A stretch of DNA of 64,000 nt from Vreelandella hamiltonii (GCF_014651775.1 NZ_BMXN01000002.1:124001-188000), one strand, 5' to 3'. Counted from the stretch's first letter, positions 29,716 through 41,802 are shown. Numbers and translations: made by a program. Notes: generated by a model not told the origin, from the letters alone.

Positions 29716-31569
29716 TCAGATCCAGAGCTTCTTGACGGGCTTGCTGCCATAGGTGAGGTTGACCATGGCTCGTGTGACCATCAAGGCCGTGAACATCGAG
29801 GTCAAGATACCGATGGAGAGCGTTACCGCGAAGCCTTTGACCGGGCCAGTGCCAATCGAGAACAGGATGATGGCGACCAGCAGGGTGGTGATGTTGGCAT
29901 CCACGATCGAGGTGAAGGCACGCTCGTAACCCGCATGAATGGCTTGTTGAATCGACAGACCGTTGCGCAACTCTTCGCGTATACGTTCGAAGATCAGTAC
30001 GTTGGCATCTACCGCCATACCCAGGGTCAGCACGATACCGGCAATGCCCGGCAGGGTGAGGGTGGCCCCCAGCATCGACATCACGGCAATCAGCAGGGTC
30101 AGGTTGAGCGCCAGCGCCACGTTGGCAAATACGCCGAACACCTTGTAGCGCACCAGCATGAACATCACCACCAGCAACAGGCCAATCTGGACCGAGAGCA
30201 GGCCGCGTTCGATGTTGTCCTGACCCAGGCTCGGGCCGATGGTGCGTTCCTGCACGAAGTAGATGGGCGCAGCCAGAGAGCCTGAACGCAGCAGCAGGGC
30301 CAGTTCGGCAGCTTCGGTGGGCGAGTCGAGCCCGGTAATGCGGAAGCTGTTGCCCAGCGCGCTCTGGATGGTCGCCAGGCTGATCAAGCCGCGCTCCGTG
30401 TAAGGCTCGCGAATGATGGTCTGCTCGCCAGTCTCCGGGTCGGTCTCGACGCGGTCTTCGCTCTTGTGCTCGATGAACAGCACCGCCATGTTGCGCCCGA
30501 TGTTGGTGCGCGTGGCGCGGTTCATCAGCGTACCGCCAGTGCCATCCAGGTTGATGTTGACCTGTGGGCGGCCATTTTCATCGAAGCTGTGGCTGGCGCT
30601 GGAAACGCTGTCACCGGTAATGATCACGTCCCGCATCAGGTCCGCAGAACGGCCGCTGTCGTTGCGGAAGTCGAAGCGCTCGGTTTCCATGTCGGGCGTG
30701 TCGTTACGTGCTTCCAGACGGAACTCCAGGTTGGCCGTGGCGCCGACGATGCGCTTGGCTGCCACTGTGTCCTGAATGCCGGGCAGTTCGACCACGATCT
30801 GGCTGGGGCCCTGGCGCTGTACCATCGGCTCGGCCACGCCCAGCTCGTTGACACGGTTACGCAGGGTGGTCAGGTTCTGGTTGACCGCATAGTCCTGAAT
30901 TTCGCTGACCGTCGCGTCGCTCAGCGACATGACCAGGCTGGAAGCGCGGCCATCGCCCTGGTTGCTGTAATCGAAGTTGGGGAAGTCGCGGCTGATCACT
31001 CGACGCGCAGCGTCGCGATCTTCGCTGCTGGCAAAATCGATGGACAGCGAACGCTCGGCGATCTCCGTATTGCGGTAGCGGATACGCTCGCCACGCAGCA
31101 GTTCACGGATGGCGCTGGCATTTACTTCCAGGCGCTGGGTCAGGGCTGCTTCCATGTCCACTTCCAGCAGGAAGTGAACGCCGCCGCGCAAGTCCAGACC
31201 CAGCGTCATGGGCGTAGCGGAGAAGGCCTGCAGCCAACCGGGCGTGGCTTCCGCCAGGTTCAAGGCAACGGTGGCGCCGCTACCCAGCACGTCAGCCGCG
31301 ATATCCCGAGCATTCAGCTGGTCATCGTTGCTTTGCAAACGAATCAACCACTGCCCGTCGACCTCTTCCACGGCCTTGATGGCAATGTCGTTGTCGTTCA
31401 GCGCTTGTTCGACGCGATTGATTTGCCGCTCATCAAGCATGTTGCCTTGGGCATCGCTCACCTGAATGGCGGGATCGGCGGGAAATAGATTGGGAAGTGA
31501 ATAGATAAGGCCAACCACCAGGACGACCAGTATCAGCAGATACTTCCACAGGGGGTAACGGTTGAGCAT
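29716..31569 (-). CDS. secD: Protein translocase subunit SecD
   Basis: SecD is the larger subunit of the SecDF motor. The start at 31569 gives 617 residues beginning MLNRYPLWKYLLILVVL, the family start; an upstream frame extension has no support. After the first helix comes the large periplasmic P1 domain with GLDLRGGVHFLLEVD and VELPGIQD, then five membrane helices with GMAVDANVLIFERIREEL and a basic C-terminus. All conserved blocks are in order. The gap to yajC is 135 bases, longer than in E. coli, and holds overlapping GC-rich inverted repeats. Confidence 0.97.
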   Translation of the reverse strand: MLNRYPLWKYLLILVVLVVGLIYSLPNLFPADPAIQVSDAQGNMLDERQINRVEQALNDNDIAIKAVEEVDGQWLIRLQSNDDQLNARDIAADVLGSGATVALNLAEATPGWLQAFSATPMTLGLDLRGGVHFLLEVDMEAALTQRLEVNASAIRELLRGERIRYRNTEIAERSLSIDFASSEDRDAARRVISRDFPNFDYSNQGDGRASSLVMSLSDATVSEIQDYAVNQNLTTLRNRVNELGVAEPMVQRQGPSQIVVELPGIQDTVAAKRIVGATANLEFRLEARNDTPDMETERFDFRNDSGRSADLMRDVIITGDSVSSASHSFDENGRPQVNINLDGTGGTLMNRATRTNIGRNMAVLFIEHKSEDRVETDPETGEQTIIREPYTERGLISLATIQSALGNSFRITGLDSPTEAAELALLLRSGSLAAPIYFVQERTIGPSLGQDNIERGLLSVQIGLLLVVMFMLVRYKVFGVFANVALALNLTLLIAVMSMLGATLTLPGIAGIVLTLGMAVDANVLIFERIREELRNGLSIQQAIHAGYERAFTSIVDANITTLLVAIILFSIGTGPVKGFAVTLSIGILTSMFTALMVTRAMVNLTYGSKPVKKLWI

Positions 31570-31704
31570 GCAAGCCCTGCCTTCAATTACAAACGGAATC
31601 GCTGTGCACAGACAAGCTGTGCACAGCAACGTTCACCATCGACGCTACCATGTCACCCCTGCCGGGGTGGCTGGCACGGAGTCGGCAGGGGGGAGGTGCG
31701 AGCG

Positions 31705-32031
31705 TTAGATGGACTTAATGGTGCCCTTGGGCAGTACGGCAGCCACGGCATTCTTCTGCACGTTGACTTCGGTACCTTCCGATACTTCCAGGGTCAGGAA
31801 CTCATCGCTGACTTTGGTCACGCGGCCTACCAGGCCACCACCGATGACCACTTCATCACCCTTGGCCAGGCTGGAGACCAGCTGACGGTGCTGCTTGGCA
31901 CGTTTTGCCTGGGGGCGCCACAGCAGGAAGTAGAAAATCAGCACAAAGCCGACGAGCATGACGATTTGCGCAATACCACCGCCAGCGGCGGCTTCCTGGG
32001 CATGGGCTGGTGAGATGAAGAAATCCAGCAT
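31705..32031 (-). CDS. yajC: Sec translocase accessory protein YajC
   Basis: YajC is a small membrane protein found with SecDF. From the ATG at 32031 (AGGAG 10 bases upstream) it has 108 residues: an N-terminal LDFFISPAHAQEAAAGGG segment, a single membrane helix at about 20-39 (IVMLVGFVLIFYFLLWRPQ), and a basic cytoplasmic domain with LAKGDEVVIGGGLVGRV and KNAVAAVLPKGTIKS. These are the hallmark YajC features. It lies between tgt and secD as in most gammaproteobacteria. Confidence 0.97.
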   Translation of the reverse strand: MLDFFISPAHAQEAAAGGGIAQIVMLVGFVLIFYFLLWRPQAKRAKQHRQLVSSLAKGDEVVIGGGLVGRVTKVSDEFLTLEVSEGTEVNVQKNAVAAVLPKGTIKSI

Positions 32032-32105
32032 TGCAGAGAACTCCTGAGTTAGAACAATGGGTGAACCGGTTGACGCCACTCAGCATGGCCGGTGGCGGTT
32101 AGTTA

Positions 32106-34318
<2,213 letters not shown>

Positions 34319-34391
34319 GGGGAGTGCTCTTTCGGTGGTCAAACAAGCCGCCTAGGATAGCGCTTTAGGCGCATAAAGTCAGTTGATGTGA

Positions 34392-34419
34392 TTGACCTTG
34401 CAGGTTAACTCCGTATAAT
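34392..34419 (+). promoter_or_regulatory. Sigma-70 promoter of tRNA-Leu
   Basis: TTGACC at 34392-34397 and a perfect TATAAT at 34414-34419 are 16 bases apart, and the tRNA begins 12 bases after the -10 box. Confidence 0.85.
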
Positions 34420-34430
34420 GCGCCTCCTAT

Positions 34431-34517
34431 GCCGGTGTGGCGGAATTGGTAGACGCAGCGGATTCAAAATCCGCCGCCTTTACGGGTGTGCCAGTTCGAG
34501 TCTGGCCACCGGCACCA
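34431..34517 (+). tRNA. tRNA-Leu (anticodon CAA)
   Basis: The 87-base gene includes an encoded CCA end. The acceptor stem GCCGGTG pairs with CACCGGC. The anticodon stem GCGGA/TCCGC closes the loop TTCAAAA, giving anticodon CAA at 34465-34467 (reads UUG). A long variable arm, as expected for a class II leucine tRNA, and the T-loop TTCGAGT are present. It is a single-gene unit with its own promoter and terminator. I did not see a second copy of its 3' end downstream, so there is no evidence of an element integrated here. Confidence 0.97.
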
Positions 34518-34523
34518 AACATG

Positions 34524-34556
34524 AAGGGCCTGACGTTCAACGTCAGGCCCTTTTTT
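34524..34556 (+). terminator. Intrinsic terminator of tRNA-Leu
   Basis: A 12-bp stem (AAGGGCCTGACG, loop TTCAA, complement at 34541-34552) runs into a T-run ending at 34556. The next 242 bases up to the giant gene hold no other gene; they turn AT-rich and contain no promoter I could place firmly. Confidence 0.92.
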
Positions 34557-34798
34557 GTTCTGTCCAAAGTGTCCTTTCGTGTCACGGTATTCTGCCCGAG
34601 AGCGCCCATGTGTTTTCTAATGCTCTTAAACAGGGCATTACCCCCTCTTTTTTCAGGTTTCTTTCCTACTTCTTTATGAAATACTTGACCCCATTTGAAT
34701 GGCGCCTTTCCGTGAGGCTGCCGGGGCGATGTTCGCCTAACTAACTAGAAAAAGCATTCGCCATGGGCGCTTGCGAACCTTCAGTGGAGATGTGCTCA

Positions 34799-37700
34799 AT
34801 GGCGATGTCATCAGCCGATATTCTCAAGTCGACGCAGCCTGGCGTTGTCAACGGTCATTTGCTCAATGGCGTCAGGGTCAGCAGCGTAGAGGCTCAGGGC
34901 GCTTGGCAAGCACTTGCCGACACCCGTAGCGACGTATCGCGCATTGAGATACCGGCGGACCCCCATGAGCGTGTGGCCTTCGTGCGCCGCTGGATGGAAA
35001 AGAACCAGAAGACCCTCAAGCAAGGCGGTATGGCCGCTACATTGGTGCTGCCCTTGCTCGCCCAGCAGGCCTTGGCCGACAAGATGGTGCCAGTGAATGA
35101 CCTGCAAGGCGTGTCAGAAGTCATTCGCCAGCCCAACGGCAGCCTCACACTGATGATGAACAGCGGCCAGCGTATCGAATTGATGGCGGCAGACGTGGCG
35201 CTGGCCAACGGACGTGTCGTGGTCGATGTGGACGCTCTCATGCAACAGCTCGGTAATGACAGCGGTCTTTTGGTGCCGCTCAGTCAGCTACCGGATGTGC
35301 AAACCTGGGAGCTGTTGCCTGACGGGAACGCTCTGGTGACGATGGCCGATGGGTCGCAGGTCGTGGTGCCACGCTGGGCGGTGGTCGAGCAGGGTGACCT
35401 GTTGTTGATCAGCCCCAGCGATGCCCTGCAGCAAGGCATTGCCGCTGGAGAAGATTTCGGTAATTTACTGTTCGTGCCAAGCGCCTCGTTTACGTCGGCA
35501 CCATCGGGCGCCGCTGCCGCGGCGGGGACCACTGGCTCGAACAGTGCGCCGGTCAGCTCGTTTGCCGATATCCCACCATGGCTCTATATCGGTGGTGGTG
35601 CCATTGCGGTAGGTGCGGCGGCTGCCGGTGGTGGTGGCGGCGGTGGCAGCTCGCCACCACCTGAGCCAGCACCAGAACCAGAGCCAGAACCAACGCCAGA
35701 GCCGCCTGTAACGGTGAGCGGTTATGTCATTGATGGCTATATTTCAGGCGCTACCGTTACACGAGCGCTTGACGCTAATAGTGTGACGACCAATCGAGAA
35801 GGCTTTTTTGAGGGCTTGCAGGGCAGCGGTATCTTGACCGCGACTGGCGGGGTCGATATCTCGACCGGTCTGCCTTTTGTCGGTGAGCTGCGGGCGCCTG
35901 AGGGGGCGACCGTCATTACACCGCTCACCACTATGATGGTACAACTGGCTCAGCAGTTTAATTTGAATGATGCGGACGCCCAAACGGCTATTAAAACGGC
36001 GTTAGGACTCGACCAGCGTATTGACCTGGTGAACACTGACCCACTGGCTGAGTCGTCGCCGAACGCAGACTTGCTTATTGCCGGTGTCAAGGTTTCGAGT
36101 TTGTTGGCCATGGCTGCGACGGCAGGTATCAGTAATGAGGATGCTCTGTCTCTGCTGGCTGAGGCGTTTAATGAGGCTGATGATGTCGATGCGCCACTCA
36201 GTAATCAGGAAATGGCCGATTTACTGGGTTTGCCGACAATTGCAGGCCAAGTGACGCAGGCGCTGGATGCCATTGATGCGGCGGGTGAAAATCTGAATGT
36301 AGAGGCCTATCGTGAAGGTGTGCGTAACCCGCTGCGCGATGCACAGCGTGATGCGCAAAACCCTGATAGCAGCCTATCCGACACTATTGAAACCCGTGCT
36401 GACCTACCCTATTTGACGTTACAGCAAGCCGTTACGCTGTCACAAAATAACGAATTACCCTCTCAGTATTTGCTTAATCCGGACCAGCCCTTTGCGTCCG
36501 GTAATCTCGGGCTAACGGTGGCAGCTGACCGCTTGGTGCTTGTGCAGCAAATTCTGGAAGGTGACTACGATGCTGATAGTGCCCCCATCGCGCTTGAAGA
36601 TATATATACGTGGGCTATTCGCGCACGTGTAGAAGATGTATTGGTGACAGGTGGTCTTGAGCGCCCAGCGGTATTGGGTGCCACACGTGTCATGGTAACC
36701 AACGACACCATTAGGCCTGACCAGTTTGCAGATTTAAACACGCTGGATAACTTTGTGTTGGGCAACACGATAGTACCTTATCGTTTGGAGCAGGCGCTTA
36801 ATACATCTGAAATGCCTGCGAATTATACTCTTGACCCAGATACTCTACTGCTCAAAAACGACTTGACGCTTCGCGAAGCAGCGGAGTTGATTGATGCAAC
36901 ACGTTTGCTGATAGACCGTGCAGTTAATGCCGAAGAAGATGGTTTGACGCGAGAGATGCTGCTTGACTGGACTGTTTTGGATAGCTTCCAAAACGTTATT
37001 AGCGCGTCCAGCGCTGATCCTCAGTTGAATGAGGCGGGGCGTGTGAGTGTGACCGAATCCATAATTACACCGGCTCAATTTTCACAGCTGAGCAGGCTTG
37101 ATAATTTTGACCTGGGTGTCACAGACGTTATTTATACCTTGGAGAATGCGTTGGCGGTAGAAACATTGCCCGCTAATTATGTTCTCGATTTAGATGCTCC
37201 ATTGGATGCTGGTGTGGTCACTGTTTCTCAGGCGATTGCATCATTTGCGGATGTCTCTCGGGTTTTGCAAGGAGCTAATAATCAACCCCCTGTGTCATTG
37301 TTCCAGTGGTCGGTTAGTGACACAGCAAGTGCTATTATTGATAGTATTGAAGAGAGCGCCGTTACTGGGGCCAACCCTGTCGTGATTAGTGATCGTGCCA
37401 TCACTGTAGAAGAGTTTGAGCTTCTTAATGGTCTGGATAATTTCCAGTTGGGAGAAACCGTCGTAAGTTATACGCTTTATCAAGCGGTTAACGCAGCGGT
37501 GATTGCGGAGAATTACGATATTTCAGATAGCTCTGTGTTAAATGCAGGTAGTTTGAGTGTCGTAGAGGCAGAGCAGTTGCTGAGCTCGGTAGAGTTGATT
37601 TTGTCAGGTGCTATGAACGCACAGTCCTTAGACGCGGACCAGCTCTTTAATTGGACTGTTGTAGATAGTGCGGATAATATTTTAAGTGCGGATAATGTGC

Positions 37701-40700
37701 CGCACCTGCTGAGAGCAACGTCAGTTAGCGTCAGTGATGACTTAATCACACTGTCAGAGTATGAAAGCCTCCTTGGTTTAGATAGTAACTACATAAGGAC
37801 TGGCGAAGTCGTCGAATACACGCTGGAAGAAGCTATCCGAGCGGATGATAGAGGAACCTTGCTGAATGGCTATGCGATTAGTGTAGACAGCCTGCTTGAC
37901 GCAGGGGAGGTGAGTGTTGCGGAAGCACAAGAGGCCTACCTACAGATCACTGAACTGGTAGACAGTGCTGAAAATCGTGACAGCTTAGGCGAGCGTCTAC
38001 CTTTCCATTGGGTAGTCGTTGATGATGCCACCGTGATTATTGAAGACTTGTTCGAGAATCACGTTGCGTTAGCTGATCAGGTGTTTGTTTCAAATGCTGA
38101 AATTAGCCAGCCAGAATATGAGCGTCTTATCGAGTTAGAAAATTTCGACTTAGGCTCCACGGTCGTGCGATACACGCTTGAAGGTGCCGTCAATACAGAT
38201 GTTGCGTTACCCGATAGCTATTTATTAGAGACAGATACCTATGCACCAAGTGAGCTGAGTGTTGCTCAGTCTCGCTCGACTCTTGAGCGTGTGGAGTTGG
38301 TTGTAGGTAGTGCTGATAATGCTGATAGTTTAAATGTCGACGAGCTTTTTAATTGGATCGTTCAAGATAGTGCAAGTGCCGTTCTAGCAATCGAGCAAGG
38401 TGCTGCTTTCATGGTTGGTGCTGACGAGATTCGTCTTACTGATCAGCAGATTACAGTTGATCAATTCGAATCTTTATTGGCGATTGAAAATGATAATCGG
38501 GGTTATCAGCGCGGCAATGAACAGGTTGAATACACCCTCGGCCAGGCATTTGAGCGAGGCCCCGATGATGTGGTAGATAATTATCTTATCAATACACAGC
38601 CGCAGCTTGTTCTGGAGTCCCTGGCAGCGGAAGATGCCATCGAGAATCTGTCTATCGTTCGCGAGTTGTTAGGTGGGGCAGAGAACTCGCCTGACCTGAG
38701 TAGCGTTTACTCCTGGAGCATTCTGGATAGCTACAACAATATTCAGTCACGCTTGGGTGCTTCTGCTCCTGACGGCCTCCAACTTGCTGAAAGTGTTGAG
38801 GTGACAGACGAAACGCTGACAGCAGCTCAATATGAGCAACTGATGGGTAGATTAGATAATTTCAGTTTAGGGGAAGAGGTAACCGTAGTTTACGCTGATA
38901 TCAATGATGCACTTCGAGCTCAGTCGGCGGATATATTAGCGCCTGATGGTCGCTTCGTGCTGAATGATACTGCAACACCTTTTGTAGCGAAACTCGTCGT
39001 TGAAGAGGCTGCAAACGAGCTAACAAATGTGCGTGCAGTATTAGAAGCGGGTCGAAATGTAGAGAGTGATAACGAGACCGCTCAACGTCTGTTTGACTGG
39101 ACGGTGAACGATACGGCAAGCAATATTATTCAAGCTATTGCACAAGATCATATTGTCTTGGCCGATCGTGTTCAAATTACGGATGCGCAGTTGACTTATG
39201 AACAGTACCAGTCACTCATTGGTCTTGGCAACTACGATTACAATAGTGATCCGGTGGAGATTTTGTATACGCTTGAAGAAGCGTTAGAAATCATTGAGTC
39301 AGAAGGGGTGGAGGCGCTTGTCAAGGGAGAAGAGGGCAATAGTGCAGGCTACCGTCTTGCTGATACAGAACTGTCGATTGGTGTTTTGACGGCGGAAGAA
39401 GTAAGACCCATTGTAGAGAGCGCCGTACTCGCCCTTTCAGGTGCGAACGCCCCTGTTCCCGCGGTGAATGAGCTGCTGAAATGGAGCGTTATCGACTCAG
39501 CTTCTGCCTTGTTGGCTACCCAATCGAATAATCAGTTTCCTTTGTATTTGACAGGCGCAGAACAGGTGTCGGTCAATAATGATATTCTCGCCATTGCAGA
39601 CCTTCAGCGGTTACAACGGCTGAGTAATTTTGAGCTGGAAGATACGCCTGTCAGATTTATCTTTACCCGCAACTTGACGCTTGGTGATATCGAAAACATT
39701 GCTGATAGCTATGAAATTGTGGCAAGCAGGGTTGAAATACCCAACTTCTTACTTACTAGCGTGCCTAATGCTGAGACACGTTATCAGGCTACACAAGCCA
39801 TTGTAGATGGAGCGCTTAATCGTCAAGCGGTGAGTGTTGAAGCACTGCAGACGTGGAGCATCACGAGCGCTCAGCCAGACGAGCTTCTTGCTGCGGGCGC
39901 CGCTCCGTGGATCAGCGGAGCGGACACGATTACATTGGATCTGGGTAGTAGTGCATCTCTGACTCCTGAGCAGTACGAGGCCTTTGTTACCTTAGGCAAC
40001 GTAGATCTCGATAATGTTAATGTCAGCTATTCGCTAGAGGAAGCGATTGCTGAAGTCAATGCAGGGGGGGAGCTGCCCGGCAGTAATGAGGGGCGTCCGG
40101 GTAGCTATGAAATTAATGCTGGACAGCCATTCGATGCCGCATCGTTAGTGGTCAGTGAAGTAGAGTCTCTGTTAGTGACGGTAGAGGAGATTCTCTCAGG
40201 GGCAAGCAATGCTGAAAGTCTCGACCGTGAAACGCTGTTAAATTGGGTAATCGAAGATAGTGTTGATCAAGTGCTCAACTCAATAGGTAGTGAGGCTTTG
40301 TCTGCCGCTAGCAGTGTTCGGGTGAACGTGGACGAAATTAGCTTCCAGGACTTTGAAGTGCTCAGCGAGCTACCCAACTTTGACCAAGAAGGGCTGACCG
40401 TCACGTACCCACTAAGTGCTTTGATACAGCGCTCTCTGGATGGCTTAAGTCTTCCCGAGAATTATGCCTTGCAAACGGATCAAGCATCGTTCTTTGATGC
40501 AGGGGCGTTGGATGCTCGGGCAGCCGAGCGGTTGTTCGAGACATCGACATTACTCTTGGAGGGAGCGGTCAATAGCGATACTCCTCTATCGTCATTAGCC
40601 ACTTGGGTAGTCCAGGATACCTATGCGAATATTTATACACTCAATGTAGCGGGTAATAATGGTGTTCCTGCTGAATTCTTGATCGATGATGCAGCAAGTA

Positions 40701-41266
40701 TTGTCATTATTGATGACCCGCTCGAAAGTGATGATGAGCAAGACCTGAATATCACTTTTACGGTCAACGGCTATACCCACCAGCCAGGCGCCGCACCGGG
40801 GGGGAGCGTCACGCAGCTATCCAAAACGTTTAATGTTGACGGCCAAGCGGCTGACGGTATTGAGCTGATCACGGATTTCCGAGTAGGAAGTGAACCAGGC
40901 TTCGATCAGCTGTTCATCGACCTGACGGCCAATGAGTTCGATGCGCTGCGCGGTGATGAGCCTGGCTTTGAGCGCTATGACGATTTGACTGCGTTAGGTG
41001 AGGATATTGCGTTTGCCGTATTTACCACTGAAGAGTTCATGAATGGCACGGCAGGTTGGCTGGATCAACTTGGCCTGAACAGTGACGAAGTGGTGTACCT
41101 GTTGGCAGGTAATGGAGACACCCCCGACATTGAAGATGATGCTCAGCTATTCCGTGTTGAGCTCACAGGCAGTGACTTCGATACCCAGTTACTCGCCAAC
41201 TTCGAAAATCTGGACCTCAACGGCTTCCTCGAAGAGAACTGGAATACCAACTACAGCATCACTTGA
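34799..41266 (+). CDS. Giant repetitive secreted/surface protein (about 2,155 residues)
   Basis: The frame is open from 34763, but GGAG lies 9 bases before the ATG at 34799, which I prefer. The N-terminal 230 residues include a hydrophobic AATLVLPLLAQQALAD stretch and beta-strand-like segments. Next come an Ala-rich part, a Gly-rich hydrophobic segment (WLYIGGGAIAVGAAAAGG), a Pro-Glu linker, and a domain with GYVIDGYISGATVTR and ATVITPLTTMMVQL like those of large adhesins. Twelve divergent repeats follow. The C-terminus has DGIELITDFRVG, GFDQLFIDL and ends NFENLDLNGFLEENW, resembling C-terminal signals of type I secreted proteins. The protein is strongly acidic with almost no cysteine. Base composition is visibly AT-richer than neighbouring genes (for example 23 of 60 G/C at 37501-37560). 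I infer an adhesin; no transporter genes are adjacent. Confidence 0.8.
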   Translation: MAMSSADILKSTQPGVVNGHLLNGVRVSSVEAQGAWQALADTRSDVSRIEIPADPHERVAFVRRWMEKNQKTLKQGGMAATLVLPLLAQQALADKMVPVNDLQGVSEVIRQPNGSLTLMMNSGQRIELMAADVALANGRVVVDVDALMQQLGNDSGLLVPLSQLPDVQTWELLPDGNALVTMADGSQVVVPRWAVVEQGDLLLISPSDALQQGIAAGEDFGNLLFVPSASFTSAPSGAAAAAGTTGSNSAPVSSFADIPPWLYIGGGAIAVGAAAAGGGGGGGSSPPPEPAPEPEPEPTPEPPVTVSGYVIDGYISGATVTRALDANSVTTNREGFFEGLQGSGILTATGGVDISTGLPFVGELRAPEGATVITPLTTMMVQLAQQFNLNDADAQTAIKTALGLDQRIDLVNTDPLAESSPNADLLIAGVKVSSLLAMAATAGISNEDALSLLAEAFNEADDVDAPLSNQEMADLLGLPTIAGQVTQALDAIDAAGENLNVEAYREGVRNPLRDAQRDAQNPDSSLSDTIETRADLPYLTLQQAVTLSQNNELPSQYLLNPDQPFASGNLGLTVAADRLVLVQQILEGDYDADSAPIALEDIYTWAIRARVEDVLVTGGLERPAVLGATRVMVTNDTIRPDQFADLNTLDNFVLGNTIVPYRLEQALNTSEMPANYTLDPDTLLLKNDLTLREAAELIDATRLLIDRAVNAEEDGLTREMLLDWTVLDSFQNVISASSADPQLNEAGRVSVTESIITPAQFSQLSRLDNFDLGVTDVIYTLENALAVETLPANYVLDLDAPLDAGVVTVSQAIASFADVSRVLQGANNQPPVSLFQWSVSDTASAIIDSIEESAVTGANPVVISDRAITVEEFELLNGLDNFQLGETVVSYTLYQAVNAAVIAENYDISDSSVLNAGSLSVVEAEQLLSSVELILSGAMNAQSLDADQLFNWTVVDSADNILSADNVPHLLRATSVSVSDDLITLSEYESLLGLDSNYIRTGEVVEYTLEEAIRADDRGTLLNGYAISVDSLLDAGEVSVAEAQEAYLQITELVDSAENRDSLGERLPFHWVVVDDATVIIEDLFENHVALADQVFVSNAEISQPEYERLIELENFDLGSTVVRYTLEGAVNTDVALPDSYLLETDTYAPSELSVAQSRSTLERVELVVGSADNADSLNVDELFNWIVQDSASAVLAIEQGAAFMVGADEIRLTDQQITVDQFESLLAIENDNRGYQRGNEQVEYTLGQAFERGPDDVVDNYLINTQPQLVLESLAAEDAIENLSIVRELLGGAENSPDLSSVYSWSILDSYNNIQSRLGASAPDGLQLAESVEVTDETLTAAQYEQLMGRLDNFSLGEEVTVVYADINDALRAQSADILAPDGRFVLNDTATPFVAKLVVEEAANELTNVRAVLEAGRNVESDNETAQRLFDWTVNDTASNIIQAIAQDHIVLADRVQITDAQLTYEQYQSLIGLGNYDYNSDPVEILYTLEEALEIIESEGVEALVKGEEGNSAGYRLADTELSIGVLTAEEVRPIVESAVLALSGANAPVPAVNELLKWSVIDSASALLATQSNNQFPLYLTGAEQVSVNNDILAIADLQRLQRLSNFELEDTPVRFIFTRNLTLGDIENIADSYEIVASRVEIPNFLLTSVPNAETRYQATQAIVDGALNRQAVSVEALQTWSITSAQPDELLAAGAAPWISGADTITLDLGSSASLTPEQYEAFVTLGNVDLDNVNVSYSLEEAIAEVNAGGELPGSNEGRPGSYEINAGQPFDAASLVVSEVESLLVTVEEILSGASNAESLDRETLLNWVIEDSVDQVLNSIGSEALSAASSVRVNVDEISFQDFEVLSELPNFDQEGLTVTYPLSALIQRSLDGLSLPENYALQTDQASFFDAGALDARAAERLFETSTLLLEGAVNSDTPLSSLATWVVQDTYANIYTLNVAGNNGVPAEFLIDDAASIVIIDDPLESDDEQDLNITFTVNGYTHQPGAAPGGSVTQLSKTFNVDGQAADGIELITDFRVGSEPGFDQLFIDLTANEFDALRGDEPGFERYDDLTALGEDIAFAVFTTEEFMNGTAGWLDQLGLNSDEVVYLLAGNGDTPDIEDDAQLFRVELTGSDFDTQLLANFENLDLNGFLEENWNTNYSIT
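36401..40750 (+). repeat. Twelve protein repeats of about 110-125 residues inside the giant gene
   Basis: Each unit follows the same order: YTLEEA-like start, then NYxL, a helix with SVxEA, a LLxGAxNAxSL block, LFxWxVxDSA, a LxxAxxVxVxDxxI strand, QFExL, and LDNFxLG at the end. Units are strongly diverged in sequence, so there is no DNA-level repeat. The DSA/DTA-N-I plus V-x-V-x-D pattern recalls DTAANI-type repeats of large bacterial adhesins. Confidence 0.8.
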
Positions 41267-41423
41267 TGCATGCGAAAGCCCCTGCAGTGGCAAGATAGGC
41301 CTGGCAGGGGCGGGCTTGTGTTGGTGTGCAGCGTAAATCATGCCACTATCAGCGCGTGGCCAGGCAATTGGCTGGCCACACATGTCATCACTTCATCAAC
41401 CCAATGTCGCGGGAGACAACCCC

Positions 41424-41780
41424 ATGGGCGTGACCTATCACGAAAGCAATGCGCGTATGAGCCAAGTGGCTGTTCATAACGGAACCGTCTACCTCGCGGG
41501 CCAGGTGCCAGCCGATGCCACGGTGGGCATGCGTGGCCAAACCGAGCAAGTGCTGGCGCGTATCGATGAGCTGCTGGCGCAGGCGGGCACTTCCAAAGAG
41601 CACCTGATCTCTGCGCAGGTATGGGTCACCGACATGGCCGAGTTCGCGGAAATGAACGAAGCGTGGGAAGCCTGGGTGGTACCGGGTCGTCCGCCGGTGC
41701 GTGCTGCGCTGGAAGCCAAGCTGGCCAAGCCCGAGTGGAAAGTGGAAATCATGGTCATCGCGGCACTGCCCGACGCCTGA
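41424..41780 (+). CDS. RidA/YjgF-family reactive enamine deaminase
   Basis: Rid proteins hydrolyse reactive enamine/imine intermediates made by PLP enzymes. The start at 41424 (GGGAG 8 bases upstream) gives 118 residues with the opening THE-family pattern MSQVAVHNGTVYLAGQVPADA, a central VWVTDMAEFAEMNEAW, and the conserved arginine in GRPPVRAALEAKLA that binds the substrate carboxylate in active members. It seems closer to the Rid group that begins after a short N-terminus than to classical RidA. It has its own strong terminator and stands just before the AraC-led cluster, which encodes two PLP aminotransferases and would produce such intermediates. Confidence 0.88.
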   Translation: MGVTYHESNARMSQVAVHNGTVYLAGQVPADATVGMRGQTEQVLARIDELLAQAGTSKEHLISAQVWVTDMAEFAEMNEAWEAWVVPGRPPVRAALEAKLAKPEWKVEIMVIAALPDA

Positions 41781-41802
41781 TCGGTTGCTTCAAGGCTGTC
41801 AC

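Noticed and set aside
34431..41270. An element integrated at tRNA-Leu and ending after the giant gene
   Set aside because: No integrase gene and no repeated tRNA 3' end were seen downstream.
41278..41311. Hairpin after the giant gene as an intrinsic terminator
   Set aside because: The 8-bp GCCCCTGC stem has an 18-base loop and no T-run after it.
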